Assembly: GCA_002454195.1 (NCBI GenBank)
Contig: DKIJ01000004.1
Coordinates: 54,596 to 118,595 of the forward strand
From: Flavobacterium sp. UBA6721
GTDB taxonomy: Bacteria > Bacteroidota > Bacteroidia > Flavobacteriales > Flavobacteriaceae
Direction of reading: 5' to 3'
DNA length: 64,000 nucleotides
Part shown: positions 18,896-28,418 of the stretch, in pieces
Position numbering within the stretch: the first letter of the stretch is position 1
Layout: every line of letters begins with the position of its first letter
Program-made: the position numbers and the translations under genes
Notes under the pieces: model-generated
Told to the model about the DNA's origin: nothing
What the model saw: the letters and a program-made list of their open reading frames with translations, nothing else
Database searches by the model: none

Positions 18896-20680
18896 TTATT
18901 CTATAGTCATTGATCTTAACTTACTTCTATAGGCTTCTAATGCAGCTGCTTTAGAAATGAAACCAAAGTATTTTTCGTCTTTCACAACGGGAAGGAAAGT
19001 CGCTTTCGTTTTTTCAAATTTATCCATTACCACTTCCATACTGTTAAATGGATATACTACATCTAGCGGAGCTATCATAATTTCTTTGATAAGCGTATAT
19101 TTTACGCGGTATTTATTAAAAATAATTTCACGGATATTGTTGAAATTAACAATTCCTAATAAGTGATTTTCTTGATCAACTACTGCAAAATAAGTTTGGT
19201 TAGAATGTGAAATTAAATCTACTAATTTTTCGAGGTTATCGTTAGGTGAAACGGTTAAAAAATCAGTTTGAATAATAGAATTGGTGTTTAATGTTGACAG
19301 CACGTTGTGGTCTTTATTACTGGTAAAAGCATGTCCCTTTTTAACCAAATCTTTTACATCCATTGAGTGTTTTTCAAATCGTTTTGAAATGGCAAAACTG
19401 ATTGAAGCAACAATCATAAGTGGTAATAATAAACTGTAACCACCTGTAATTTCTGCAATTAAGAAGATGGCGGTAAGTGGTGCATGAAATAATCCGCTCA
19501 AAATTCCAGCCATTCCTACCATTGTAAAATTGCTTATGGGCAAATGAGCAATTCCTGTTAGGTTTATTGCTTTTGAAAATACATATCCTATGTACGAACC
19601 TACAAAAAGGGATGGAGCAAAGTTTCCTCCATTACCTCCTGACCCTAGGGTAATTGAAGTTGCAAAAACTTTCATCATCATCGTAGCTCCAACAAATAGA
19701 AGGATAATCCATCGGTTGTTTTGGTACGAACTAAATAAGGTGTTTTCTAATAATTCACCTGCATTGTTATCGGCAAGGATTTTGATACTTTCATAACCTT
19801 CTCCAAATAAAGTTGGGAAAACAAAAATGAGAACCGCTAAAATAGATGCCCCTAAAAGTCCCTTTTTGTAAGGATTCATTCTTAAATGGGAGAAAAAATG
19901 TTCTGTTCTTCTAAAATTTCTAGTATAATAGACCGAGAAAAATCCCGTAAGTATACCTAATAAAACATAAAAAGGAATTTTGTGATAGTCAAAATCTTGT
20001 TGTTGTCTAAAGTTCAATAAAACAGTTTCATCTAAAATGATTTCAGAAACCAATGCACCGGCAGCAGCAGCAATCATGATAGGCGTAAATGCCGAAATAC
20101 TAACATCGACTAACAAAAATTCGATAGCAAATAAAACTCCTGCGATAGGTGCGTTGAAGGCCGCAGCAATTCCAGCAGCTACACCACAACCAATGAGTAG
20201 TGTTCTGTCTTTATAACTCAACTTGTAATTTTGTGCAAAATTAGATCCAAATGCCGCTCCTGTTACAACGATAGGGCTTTCTAAACCTGCGGATCCTCCC
20301 AGACCAACAGTTAAAGAAGAAGTCATGATTTGAGCATACATTTGTTTTCTTGGAATTATACTGGCTTTTTTAGCTACTGCATATAAAATTTGTGGTGTTC
20401 CTTTTTCTATTGTTCCTCCTAAAAGACGTTTGACAACTAAAATAGTAAGCAAGAGTCCAGCAATAGGTAAAATACTATTGATGAAACTTAACTTTAGAAT
20501 ACTGTTGACATAGGTAGCAAATAAATAAACCCAGTGCGCAAAAGTTTTTAATGCAATTACAGCAAATGCCGCCGAAATTCCCACTAAAACACTCGACAGA
20601 AAAATAAATTGCTTTGGGGTTAAGATAGATTGTGCCCAATCAATGATAATTTCTAGTTTAGAAAAATATTTTTTGAACAT
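18896..20680 (-). CDS. CLC-type chloride channel/exchanger with paired CBS domains
   Basis: An inner-membrane chloride channel or H+/Cl- antiporter. The 594-residue protein has about ten hydrophobic helices with CLC motifs: 'GLGGSAGLESPIV' (equivalent to GxExP, retaining the gating Glu), 'GCGVAAGIAAAFNAPIAGVLFA' and 'GSGGNGGNFAPSLFVG'. After residue about 450 come two CBS domains ('VSPNDNLEKLVDLI', 'VVYPFNSMEVVMDKF') that usually bind adenine nucleotides. The gene is 33 bases past the AlkD-like gene on the same strand, so read-through is possible. Confidence 0.93.
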   Translation of the reverse strand: MFKKYFSKLEIIIDWAQSILTPKQFIFLSSVLVGISAAFAVIALKTFAHWVYLFATYVNSILKLSFINSILPIAGLLLTILVVKRLLGGTIEKGTPQILYAVAKKASIIPRKQMYAQIMTSSLTVGLGGSAGLESPIVVTGAAFGSNFAQNYKLSYKDRTLLIGCGVAAGIAAAFNAPIAGVLFAIEFLLVDVSISAFTPIMIAAAAGALVSEIILDETVLLNFRQQQDFDYHKIPFYVLLGILTGFFSVYYTRNFRRTEHFFSHLRMNPYKKGLLGASILAVLIFVFPTLFGEGYESIKILADNNAGELLENTLFSSYQNNRWIILLFVGATMMMKVFATSITLGSGGNGGNFAPSLFVGSYIGYVFSKAINLTGIAHLPISNFTMVGMAGILSGLFHAPLTAIFLIAEITGGYSLLLPLMIVASISFAISKRFEKHSMDVKDLVKKGHAFTSNKDHNVLSTLNTNSIIQTDFLTVSPNDNLEKLVDLISHSNQTYFAVVDQENHLLGIVNFNNIREIIFNKYRVKYTLIKEIMIAPLDVVYPFNSMEVVMDKFEKTKATFLPVVKDEKYFGFISKAAALEAYRSKLRSMTIE

Positions 20681-20713
20681 GTATGATTGTTTTTTAGTCG
20701 TACAAATTTACTA

Positions 20714-21391
20714 TTATTTTTGGGCAAGATTAAGGTTTTTTGTAGCTTCTTTTCTGCTAAAAGGTTTTAAATTGCTTTTAGTGACAAATTCAATTATGGC
20801 CTTTGGATTTGTTTTAGCGTACTCTCGTAAAGACCAACCAATTGCTTTTTGAATAAAAAATTCTCTTGAATTTTGATGTTGAATACAAATAGATTTTAAT
20901 AATTCAAAATCGGTTTTTTCTTTATAGCCTAATTGAAATAAAATAGCACTTCGATTTAGCCACATATTATTGGAATTGGAAAATTTTGCAACAGTTGTTT
21001 CTATGCAATCAGGAAATTCGATCAAATATTGCCCTAAAATATATTTGGCAATGGTGTCCACGCTATCCCACCAGGAATTTGTGATAATCAGTTTCTCGAT
21101 AAAATCAATATCGTCTTTTTGGTAATTTCCTTTGAGTTCTTTTATTAGAAATTCAATGGCGCAATAGTGTAATTCCCTTTGCTCTTTTGTGTAGAGCGCT
21201 AAAGCAATTTCTCTGCTGTTTTTAGAAACTTCTTGTTTGTTTTGTTTCCAAATTTCTTTAAATAATTCTTTCCTTTCAGTAGTTTTAATGCCAAAAAAAG
21301 AAAACTTGTTTTTCATGTATTTTGCCATTGGCAATGCTTTTTCGGTATTACTATGTTCTTGAAAGGCTATTTCTAATTGATTTATAAACAT
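20714..21391 (-). CDS. DNA alkylation repair protein, AlkD-like HEAT-repeat fold
   Basis: A 225-residue helical repeat protein of the AlkC/AlkD glycosylase superfamily, which removes positively charged N3/N7-alkylated bases. Family features are 'YMKNKFSFFGIKTTERKELF' near the start, the conserved 'TNSWWDSVDTIA' segment in the middle, and 'REFFIQKAIGWSLREYAKTNP' near the end. Its start lies 2 bases from the stop of acpH, so the two genes are probably translated together. The biological link with acpH is not evident. Confidence 0.88.
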   Translation of the reverse strand: MFINQLEIAFQEHSNTEKALPMAKYMKNKFSFFGIKTTERKELFKEIWKQNKQEVSKNSREIALALYTKEQRELHYCAIEFLIKELKGNYQKDDIDFIEKLIITNSWWDSVDTIAKYILGQYLIEFPDCIETTVAKFSNSNNMWLNRSAILFQLGYKEKTDFELLKSICIQHQNSREFFIQKAIGWSLREYAKTNPKAIIEFVTKSNLKPFSRKEATKNLNLAQK

Positions 21392-21393
21392 GT

Positions 21394-21978
21394 TTAGAAC
21401 GACATTAATTTATTTTTACTGTAAGTTCTCAATTCTTCGAAAAAAGTGATGAATTCCTGTTCAAATTGAGAATAGTACTCCTTTAGTTCTTCTGAAGCAA
21501 AACGCATGTTGGATTCGTTTCCTGTTCGGCGATCCATTCTGGTTAAAATCTCATGGATTCCCTCAATGCTTTGATAGCTTGAAAGCCAATTTTGTGTTTC
21601 CATATACGGCAGAATTCCTTTAGCCCTTTCGCTAAGTAAATCATGGTGTACCCTCATGGATTGGTAAAAACGGGCTATATATTCTTCTAAATCTTCCTCC
21701 GAATAATTCGTCCAGTTTTTAGCTAAGAAATGATCGTAAAAAATATCTACAATTACTCCTGCATAATGGTGGTAACGTTCGTGCAAACGTTTGGTACTTT
21801 TCCTGAAAACAGGGTGCGCGTCAGTATAAGTATCGATTGCACGGTGTAACAGAATTCCTTTTTGAATTTCCGGAGGGTAGTCTTCAAATTTTCTTCCACG
21901 GATACCATCGGCCATGAAATTGCCAATTTTTATATATTCGTTGTTTCCGGAAAGATAGATGTGCGCTAAGAAATTCAT
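21394..21978 (-). CDS. acpH: acyl carrier protein phosphodiesterase
   Basis: Removes the 4'-phosphopantetheine arm from holo-ACP. The 194-residue protein matches AcpH throughout: 'MNFLAHIYLSG', 'GNFMADGIRGR' with its metal-binding Asp, 'GILLHRAIDTYTDAHPVFR' and 'GVIVDIFYDHFLAKNW', forming an HD-like metal site. It is first in a two-gene unit with the AlkD-like gene. Upstream is a 290-base gap carrying a long inverted repeat. Confidence 0.92.
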   Translation of the reverse strand: MNFLAHIYLSGNNEYIKIGNFMADGIRGRKFEDYPPEIQKGILLHRAIDTYTDAHPVFRKSTKRLHERYHHYAGVIVDIFYDHFLAKNWTNYSEEDLEEYIARFYQSMRVHHDLLSERAKGILPYMETQNWLSSYQSIEGIHEILTRMDRRTGNESNMRFASEELKEYYSQFEQEFITFFEELRTYSKNKLMSF

Positions 21979-22068
21979 TCGTCTAAAATATGAAATCTAA
22001 TTGACTTTTGTTAGCTGTCAATTGTTATATTTGTTCCCTATTTAACTTGTTGGGTGAAATTATTAAAA

Positions 22069-22189
22069 CGTCAGTTCGAGTGTTTTTTTGTGTAGTGAAA
22101 TGGAACAAAAAAATGTATCGAGAACCGTTTTTGATGAAATTTTCCTTGTTCTCGATACGATTTTCTGTCGAAAATCACTCGAACTGACG
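22069..22189. repeat. long nested inverted repeat (hairpin element)
   Basis: CGTCAGTTCGAGTG (22069-22082) is an exact inverted copy of CACTCGAACTGACG (22176-22189). Inside it GTATCGAGAAC (22115-22125) pairs with GTTCTCGATAC (22148-22158). The whole forms a 121-base double hairpin between acpH and the phosphohexomutase gene. Its nested form suggests a small repetitive palindromic element rather than a simple terminator. No gene lies in it. Confidence 0.7.
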
Positions 22190-22266
22190 AAAAATTATCA
22201 TCAAAAACTAATTTCATATAATGAGTTCTATTTACATTAAATTATTTAAATTTTAAAACATACAGA

Positions 22267-23661
22267 ATGACATTAATTAAATCAATATCAGGAATTCGAG
22301 GAACAATAGGAGGTAAGGTAGGAGACAATCTTACTCCGGTAGATGCTGTAAAATTTGCATCGGCATATGGAACTTGGTTAAAAAACGCTAATGGAGATAC
22401 CAATAAAAATTTAAAAGTTGTTGTAGGTCGTGATGCTCGTATTTCAGGACCTATGATTCATAATTTGGTAGTTAATACCTTAGTAGGTTTAGGAATTGAT
22501 GTTATTGATTTAGGATTGTCTACAACGCCTACTGTTGAAGTGGCTGTTCCTTTAGAAAGTGCCGATGGTGGAATTATTTTAACCGCATCTCATAATCCAA
22601 AACAGTGGAATGCCTTAAAATTATTAAATGAAAAGGGAGAGTTTTTAAATGGAGTTGAAGGTGAAAAAATTCTAGCTATTGCTGAGGCAGAAGCTTTTGA
22701 ATTTGCTGATGTGGATAGTTTAGGAGAAGTAATCGAAAACGATGCTTATATGGACATTCATATCGATGAAGTGTTGAATTTGCCTTTAGTAGATGTTGAT
22801 GCAGTAAAAGCAGCTAAATTTAAAGTAGTTGTTGATGGCGTGAATTCGTCAGGAGGGGTTATTATTCCAAAATTACTGGAATTAATGGGGGTAGAAGTAG
22901 TAAAATTATACTGTGAACCTAATGGACATTTTCCTCATAACCCAGAACCACTAAAAGAGCATTTAACGGATATATGCGAATTAGTGGTGGAAGAAAAAGC
23001 GGATTTTGGTATTGTAGTTGATCCAGATGTGGATCGTTTGGCTTTCATTAGTGAAGATGGGGAAATGTTTGGTGAAGAATATACTTTAGTAGCAGTAGCT
23101 GATTATGTTTTGAGTAAGACACCAGGAAATACTGTTTCTAATATGTCTTCGTCACGTGCATTACGCGATGTAACAATAATGCATGGTGGAAGTTATGAAG
23201 CTAGTGCAGTAGGTGAGGTGAATGTGGTTGAATTAATGAAGAAAAACAAGGCTGTTATTGGAGGAGAAGGTAATGGTGGAATTATTTATCCTGAGTCTCA
23301 TTATGGAAGAGATAGTTTGGTAGGAGTGGCGTTGTTTTTAACGCATTTAGCAAATAAAAACTGTAGTGTTTCTGATTTACGCGCTTCGTATCCAGAGTAT
23401 TATATGAGTAAAAATAAAATCGAATTGACACCTCAAATTGATGTAGATGCGATTTTAGTGGCTATGACAGAGAAATACAAAAACGAAGATATTTCTACTA
23501 TTGACGGAGTTAAAATTGATTTTGCTAACGAATGGGTTCATTTAAGAAAATCAAATACAGAACCAATTATTCGTATTTATACTGAAGCTCCATCACAATC
23601 ACAAGCGGATGCTTTAGCATTGCGAATCATTGATGAAATCAAAGCGATTGCTGGAATTTAA
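22267..23661 (+). CDS. glmM: phosphoglucosamine mutase / phosphohexomutase
   Basis: Interconverts 6- and 1-phosphates of a hexose (glucosamine most likely) for cell-wall precursor synthesis. The 464-residue protein shows the four alpha-D-phosphohexomutase landmarks: the N-terminal 'SISGIRGTIGGKVG', the phosphoserine loop 'TASHNPKQWN' (106-114, Ser108), the metal loop 'DPDVDRLAFISEDG' near 252 and the phosphate-binding 'RKSNTEPIIRIYTEA' near the end. Mutases specific for mannose or glucose share this pattern, so the exact sugar is inference. It is monocistronic with a strong terminator. Confidence 0.88.
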   Translation: MTLIKSISGIRGTIGGKVGDNLTPVDAVKFASAYGTWLKNANGDTNKNLKVVVGRDARISGPMIHNLVVNTLVGLGIDVIDLGLSTTPTVEVAVPLESADGGIILTASHNPKQWNALKLLNEKGEFLNGVEGEKILAIAEAEAFEFADVDSLGEVIENDAYMDIHIDEVLNLPLVDVDAVKAAKFKVVVDGVNSSGGVIIPKLLELMGVEVVKLYCEPNGHFPHNPEPLKEHLTDICELVVEEKADFGIVVDPDVDRLAFISEDGEMFGEEYTLVAVADYVLSKTPGNTVSNMSSSRALRDVTIMHGGSYEASAVGEVNVVELMKKNKAVIGGEGNGGIIYPESHYGRDSLVGVALFLTHLANKNCSVSDLRASYPEYYMSKNKIELTPQIDVDAILVAMTEKYKNEDISTIDGVKIDFANEWVHLRKSNTEPIIRIYTEAPSQSQADALALRIIDEIKAIAGI

Positions 23662-23680
23662 TTATTGTTTATAAAAAAAT

Positions 23681-23714
23681 AAAACCCTTTCAAATTTGAT
23701 TTTGAAAGGGTTTT
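23681..23714. terminator. bidirectional terminator between glmM and doxX remnant
   Basis: A perfect 14-base stem, AAAACCCTTTCAAA with TTTGAAAGGGTTTT, with T-rich sequence on both sides. It serves glmM and lies just past the end of the opposing DoxX frame. Confidence 0.9.
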
Positions 23715-23721
23715 TGTTTTG

Positions 23722-24120
23722 TTAATCCCATTCATTAGAATGCGAAAGAGCTATTTTTCCACCACCAGTAAATACTAAAGCAATACCGCCAGAAATATAC
23801 AATCCTAATAACTCTAGTTGCCAGCCCCCATTTTCATTTAGTTGTAAAATCTCGTTAGTGTGAACTAAGAACAAAGCAAACAATGCCCCAAAAACATAGG
23901 CAATTGATGAAAGTCTAGTTCTATAACCAATAAGAATTAGTATAGGTGCAATTATCTCTGTTAGATAAACTCCATAAGATAAAAATCCAGGTAATCATTT
24001 TTCGGATAGTAGTCCAGCAATAAAAGAGGTTTTTCCAATTTTTGCTATTCCATGTAGTAGCATTAATCCTCCTACAGCAACACGAATGATAAGTAGTCAT
24101 AAATCAATCTTTTTCTTCAT
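23722..24120 (-). pseudogene. DoxX family membrane protein with two in-frame TGA codons
   Basis: A 132-codon frame runs from ATG (24118-24120) to TAA (23722-23724) and reads as a full-length four-helix DoxX protein ('RVAVGGLMLLHGIAKIGKTS', 'YLTEIIAPILILIGYRTRLS', 'YVFGALFALFLVHTNEI'). It is interrupted by TGA at codon 8 (24097-24099) and codon 42 (23995-23997). At the second site homologues have Gly (the G of a GLPG stretch), and GGA to TGA would explain both stops by single G-to-T changes. Everything else is intact, which suggests very recent loss or sequence errors. Readthrough cannot be excluded but nothing supports it. Confidence 0.8.
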
Positions 24121-24180
24121 AACTTTTATAATTAAAATAGTTTTTTTAAAAGTAAACAAATAATTACAGAATCGAATATA

Positions 24181-26712
24181 TTAAAAATTCATTCTAAAGC
24201 TAATATTGGGAGTCATACCTAACGATTTATTGTTTACTTGTATGGCTTTGGAATTATCATTTGGATCCACTTTATAGTAGCGATTAATTGTGTTTTCATG
24301 ATTTGTAGCATTAATAACACCAGCTCTAAGTGCTCCTTTTATACTAGAAGTAAAATTGAAATTATAACTTAAAGAAGTATCTAGTCGCAGAAAATTATCT
24401 AAGTTTAAGCTGTTTGGCGCGTCATAATTAACAAAGTAACGGTTTCCATTTTGTACGGTTTCGTTCCCTTCTACAGGTTTGGTATAAGGTACTCCGTTAC
24501 GCCAAGTTCCACCAATAGCTATTTTTAAATTGTCAAAAACAGTATAATTGAATCCGAATGTTATTGAATGTCTTATATCAACATTATTAGGAAAGGTAGA
24601 CGGAATGAAACTGTCAAAATGATAGTTGTTTTGGCTATAAGTATAGCTTATCCAAGTACTAAGATCTTGAGTGGTTTTATTAATTAGAAATTCAATTCCT
24701 TTATTAGTATAACTTCCATGAGCATTTTGATATTGAAAATTATTATAAAAACCTTGGTTGGAAGCTGTAATTCCATCTACTATTTTATAGAAAGAAGTTA
24801 GGTCGATATTCCAATTGTTTTGGCTATAATCGATACCAAATGAGACTTGTTTACTTTGAGCAATTGGAATGGTATTATTGTCAACTAATTGCCAACGTCT
24901 TTTTTCTACACCTAAAAAATCATCTTCAAAATCGATAATTTGAGTTGAACTTTGATTTTTAAACTCTCCTTCAACTTTTAGTGCTAGTCCTTTTGCGATA
25001 CTTTGTCTTACATTGATACGAGGTTCTATTAGGAATTTTTGAAATTTTTGGAAATAATTCAAACGAAGTCCCATCCGTAAGAAAGTATTGTTTTTTTGAT
25101 AAGTGGTTTCAGCGTAAGTTGCATGATTAAGCAAAACGGTTTTTTTGGTACTTGAATACAACGGATTATTCACTCGTGTTTGATTGAGCATCCCTGTTTC
25201 ATTCATTTGATAGCCTGTTAAGAGCTTAAAATTTTCATTTAATAAATAATGTAAATTGAATTTGGCACCTGTTTCAATTACTTCATTCGCTTCTGTTAAA
25301 AGCTGTTCTGTAGCAATTCGGTAATCACGCGAATCGATATTGTATCTGGAATAATAGCTGTTGAATTCGGTGCTGATTTTGGGACTCCACTTTGCATTCC
25401 AACTTCCACCAAAACCAATATTTTTTTGCGAAAGCCCACTGGATTTGGATAAACTTTCGTTTGCATTATTTTTTTCAGAATAGTTGAGTTCGTTGGTGAT
25501 ACCAATTAGATTAGCTCTAAGTTGATGCTTTTCATTTAAGTCATAAAGAATTTTAGCAGTATAATCGTAGAAGTTAAAGTCTGAATTGGTGTTTCTATCA
25601 GTATTATCAGCATTAATTTCGCTATCCTGAAAACTCTTTTTGTAATATTTAGAATATGTAGGAGTGTTTACAAAATCAGTTATAGAATGGCGAGCAGAAA
25701 GGTCAATTTCTAGGTTTGTTGCCAATGGAATTTGTACAAAAAAATCACCACTTATTAGGTTTATTCCAGCGCCACCTGAAATTGATTTTTTGATTTCATT
25801 ATTAGTACTCATATTAATCATACTAGAAACCCCATCACTAAATTCGGCGCTGGTTCCATTTTTTGTGACCACAATTTTGTTAGTCAAATTAGGATTATAA
25901 GCAGAAATTAAACCAAAAAAATGTCCAGAATGATACATTTTAATATTATCCCAAAGCATAAAGTTTTGATCGTTCGTACCGCCTCGAACATTGATATTTG
26001 CTACGCTTTCATTAGTGCTTTCAATTCCGGGTAGGGTCTGTATGGATTGTAAAACATCTGGTTCGGTTAAACCCGGTAAGATTCCAAATTTATAAGTGTA
26101 TAAAATGGTACTTCCATCGGTGGTTTTTTGTAATCCCGAGGTTAGAAATACAGGTACTAAAACAGGATTAAGTTCTTCTTTAGAAGGTTTTAATAAAATG
26201 GTTAAACCTTCTTTTGCAGCAGCAAAAAAATCTTTTGCTTTTAACTCTTTAGTTTCATAACCAATGTATGAAATCGTAATAATGGCATCAATGGGCACAT
26301 TTTCTAAATTGAAATTTCCATTTTTAGCAGCAACAGTCCAGTTAGAATTAGTAGTTCTAATAGATGCTCCCGGAAGTATTGTTTTACTATCTGCAGCAAG
26401 AACAACTCCACAGGCACGGATGTTTTTATTCAATTTAGAAATGGTAATATATCGGTTGTCTAATGCCTTGAACTGAAGCGGAACTTTCGCATTCAAATCA
26501 TCAATTGTTTGTTGAAGATTTAGTGTTGGATGGGGTTTTTCTATAGAAATGGTTGCAATATCTTCTACGGCATAAGAAAATTTCACATCAAACTGTTGTT
26601 CAATAGTTTTGATAACAATTGTTAGAGGTGTTTTGTTACTGTTAGTTTGTGCCGAACAAATACTCTTGATACCTATTAATAATACGTAAAAAATCCATTT
26701 ATTGAACCTCAT
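24181..26712 (-). CDS. TonB-dependent outer-membrane receptor of a FecI/FecR signalling system
   Basis: An 843-residue receptor in the outer membrane. After a signal peptide ('YVLLIGIKSICSAQ') come an STN signalling domain (about 30-95), a carboxypeptidase-like beta-sandwich ('GVVLAADSKTILPGASIRTT'), a plug ('LPGIESTNESVANINVRGG') and a 22-strand-type barrel ending in 'NISFRMNF' with a terminal Phe. STN plus an adjacent anti-sigma factor indicates ligand-controlled gene expression. Its start overlaps the end of the fecR-like gene by 14 bases. The ligand is unknown; the protein resembles small-substrate receptors more than SusC. Confidence 0.9.
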   Translation of the reverse strand: MRFNKWIFYVLLIGIKSICSAQTNSNKTPLTIVIKTIEQQFDVKFSYAVEDIATISIEKPHPTLNLQQTIDDLNAKVPLQFKALDNRYITISKLNKNIRACGVVLAADSKTILPGASIRTTNSNWTVAAKNGNFNLENVPIDAIITISYIGYETKELKAKDFFAAAKEGLTILLKPSKEELNPVLVPVFLTSGLQKTTDGSTILYTYKFGILPGLTEPDVLQSIQTLPGIESTNESVANINVRGGTNDQNFMLWDNIKMYHSGHFFGLISAYNPNLTNKIVVTKNGTSAEFSDGVSSMINMSTNNEIKKSISGGAGINLISGDFFVQIPLATNLEIDLSARHSITDFVNTPTYSKYYKKSFQDSEINADNTDRNTNSDFNFYDYTAKILYDLNEKHQLRANLIGITNELNYSEKNNANESLSKSSGLSQKNIGFGGSWNAKWSPKISTEFNSYYSRYNIDSRDYRIATEQLLTEANEVIETGAKFNLHYLLNENFKLLTGYQMNETGMLNQTRVNNPLYSSTKKTVLLNHATYAETTYQKNNTFLRMGLRLNYFQKFQKFLIEPRINVRQSIAKGLALKVEGEFKNQSSTQIIDFEDDFLGVEKRRWQLVDNNTIPIAQSKQVSFGIDYSQNNWNIDLTSFYKIVDGITASNQGFYNNFQYQNAHGSYTNKGIEFLINKTTQDLSTWISYTYSQNNYHFDSFIPSTFPNNVDIRHSITFGFNYTVFDNLKIAIGGTWRNGVPYTKPVEGNETVQNGNRYFVNYDAPNSLNLDNFLRLDTSLSYNFNFTSSIKGALRAGVINATNHENTINRYYKVDPNDNSKAIQVNNKSLGMTPNISFRMNF

Positions 26713-27613
26713 ATTGGTATAATATAATCGTTTTACCTTGTACTTTATAACTAAGTTGTAACGGAATTGTTATGGATTCTAGTGCAACTTTTTGATTGCT
26801 ATGCGTAAAACTTCCTGTAAATAATTTGGTTGTATCTATATTCTCAGTTTCTATTTTGATATCATACTGGCGTTCTAATTCGGCAATTACTAAATTCAAA
26901 GGGATACGGGTAAAACTAGATTCTTTTTGTAACCAAGATGGTTTTTGAGCATCAAAATCATCTGTTTTTTCAATACGATTATTAATTACTCTAAAACTTT
27001 TACCAGGAGGTAATTTTACTGTGGTATTATTGTAGGTGACACTTACCAAACCTTCAAAACAGCTTACTTCGTAGTAATTATTACGTTGTTTTACATCAAA
27101 ATGGGTTCCTAATACTTTAACCACTCCATCAGCAGATTGAACACTAAAGGTTTTTCCTTTTTGAACTTCAAAATAGGCTTCACCTTCTAGAGTTAAACTT
27201 CTTTGTTTGTCCCAATTGTTCTCGTTGAAAGTAATTTTGGAGGATGCATTTAGCAATACATCTGAATTATCAGGTAATTTAAATGATTTGGTTTGAGCAA
27301 TTCCCGTTTCAAATGATTGGTTGCTATTCAAAAACAGAAAATAGGCAGATGTTAATAATACCAGAAATACTGCCGCAATTTTAAAAACAGTACTAAAATA
27401 CAATGGACGTACTTTAGTTTTCTTTTTAGTTAGGTTTCTGTTTTTAAATGCAGCCAAAGCTTCTTCTGCATTTACTTTTGGCGCATCGATGTGTGAAGCA
27501 TAATACGCAATTTTCTCAATCGTATTAAAATCTTCAGATTGTTTTAAATCTGCGATTTCTTTACTTGAAAGTTCGCCATCGAGCCATTTTAATATTTCTT
27601 TTTCCTTTTTCAT
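26699..27613 (-). CDS. FecR-type anti-sigma factor
   Basis: A single-pass inner-membrane regulator that holds the ECF sigma factor and receives the signal from the receptor. The 304-residue protein has a cytoplasmic head with 'ILKWLDGELSSKEIADLK', one membrane helix near residues 78-98 ('FKIAAVFLVLLTSAYFLFL') and a periplasmic FecR domain ('FETGIAQTKSFKLPDNSDVLLNA' in part, 'GEAYFEVQKGKTFSVQ', 'VLGTHFDVKQRN'). The C-terminal part ('IPLNLVIAELERQYDIKI') is the DUF4974 domain found in Bacteroidota homologues. It lies 58 bases after the sigma factor gene and overlaps the receptor gene. Confidence 0.93.
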   Translation of the reverse strand: MKKEKEILKWLDGELSSKEIADLKQSEDFNTIEKIAYYASHIDAPKVNAEEALAAFKNRNLTKKKTKVRPLYFSTVFKIAAVFLVLLTSAYFLFLNSNQSFETGIAQTKSFKLPDNSDVLLNASSKITFNENNWDKQRSLTLEGEAYFEVQKGKTFSVQSADGVVKVLGTHFDVKQRNNYYEVSCFEGLVSVTYNNTTVKLPPGKSFRVINNRIEKTDDFDAQKPSWLQKESSFTRIPLNLVIAELERQYDIKIETENIDTTKLFTGSFTHSNQKVALESITIPLQLSYKVQGKTIILYQYEVQ

Positions 27614-27671
27614 TTGTTCTCGCTATAGGGTTAAGACAACTCAAAGGTATTTTACCCTACTATTCAATGAA

Positions 27672-28187
27672 TTAAATATTTTCTATTTGTTCTTTTAATG
27701 TTTTTAGAGCGGCCGACATTCTTTTTTCAACTGCTTTTTGTGTTATTCCTAAAATTTCGGCAATTTCTCGGTATTTTTTTCCATCCACTCTGTTCATTAA
27801 AAATACTTCTCTTTGAGCGTCACTTAAAGAACTCAGCGCATTTTGTAATTTTGTTTTGAATTCTTCTTCCTCTAATAAGTATTCAGGACTTTGATTTGTT
27901 CTGTCTAGAGTAGGAGTGTCTTTGGCGTAAGCCATAACTACTTTTTGATGTTTGATCGAATTAAGAAATAAATTATTGACAGTTGTAAATAGATAGGTCT
28001 TTACTTTAGTATAATCTATTTGAGAGCAGTTTTCCCAAATTTTAGCAAAGGCTTCTTGTACTAAATCCAATGCTGAATCACTATCTCCCGACTTATAATA
28101 GGCAAAATTAGTTGCCGATTGAATCGTCTCCATATAAAATTGACTAAAATAGGATTCTTCACAAAGGCTATTTTTTTTCTCAGACAT
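27672..28187 (-). CDS. ECF RNA polymerase sigma factor (FecI-like)
   Basis: A 171-residue ECF sigma factor. Region 2 is seen in 'ALDLVQEAFAKIWENCSQID' and 'TYLFTTVNNLFLNSI', and region 4 in 'LSDAQREVFLMNRVDGKKYREIAEILGITQKAVEKRM' (helix-turn-helix, quoted only by its ends: LSDAQ to EKRM). It is the first gene of a sigma, anti-sigma, receptor operon and diverges from the lipoprotein gene at 28419. It presumably directs transcription of its own operon and perhaps of the divergent genes. Confidence 0.93.
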   Translation of the reverse strand: MSEKKNSLCEESYFSQFYMETIQSATNFAYYKSGDSDSALDLVQEAFAKIWENCSQIDYTKVKTYLFTTVNNLFLNSIKHQKVVMAYAKDTPTLDRTNQSPEYLLEEEEFKTKLQNALSSLSDAQREVFLMNRVDGKKYREIAEILGITQKAVEKRMSAALKTLKEQIENI

Positions 28188-28383
28188 TCTCAGGATTGTT
28201 TTTATACTGTAAAATTAGATTATTTTTTTTATTCCTAACTCATTTTAATAAAGTGGTATTTTTTTATAATTTTAAAATATTGAAAAACAGTATTTTATGA
28301 TTTTTTTTAATTTTTTTTAATTTTTGGGGTGGGGTAGAATTCTTGTTGGTTGTCTTACTATCAGAAATGCGAATAATTCGTCA

Positions 28384-28412
28384 TTGTTAACAATTAAAAA
28401 ACATTAAATTTG
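28384..28412 (+). promoter_or_regulatory. promoter of the repeat lipoprotein gene
   Basis: TTG (28384-28386), 18 bases, TAAATTTG (28405-28412) is a full match to the Bacteroidota housekeeping consensus. The predicted start of the RNA lies within a few bases of the ATG at 28419, so this mRNA is probably leaderless. Confidence 0.75.
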
Positions 28413-28418
28413 TAAATT

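Noticed and set aside
23722..24120. TGA read as Trp or selenocysteine in the DoxX gene
   Set aside because: All other genes use TGG for Trp and end normally; homologues have Gly at the second site, and no recoding element is visible.
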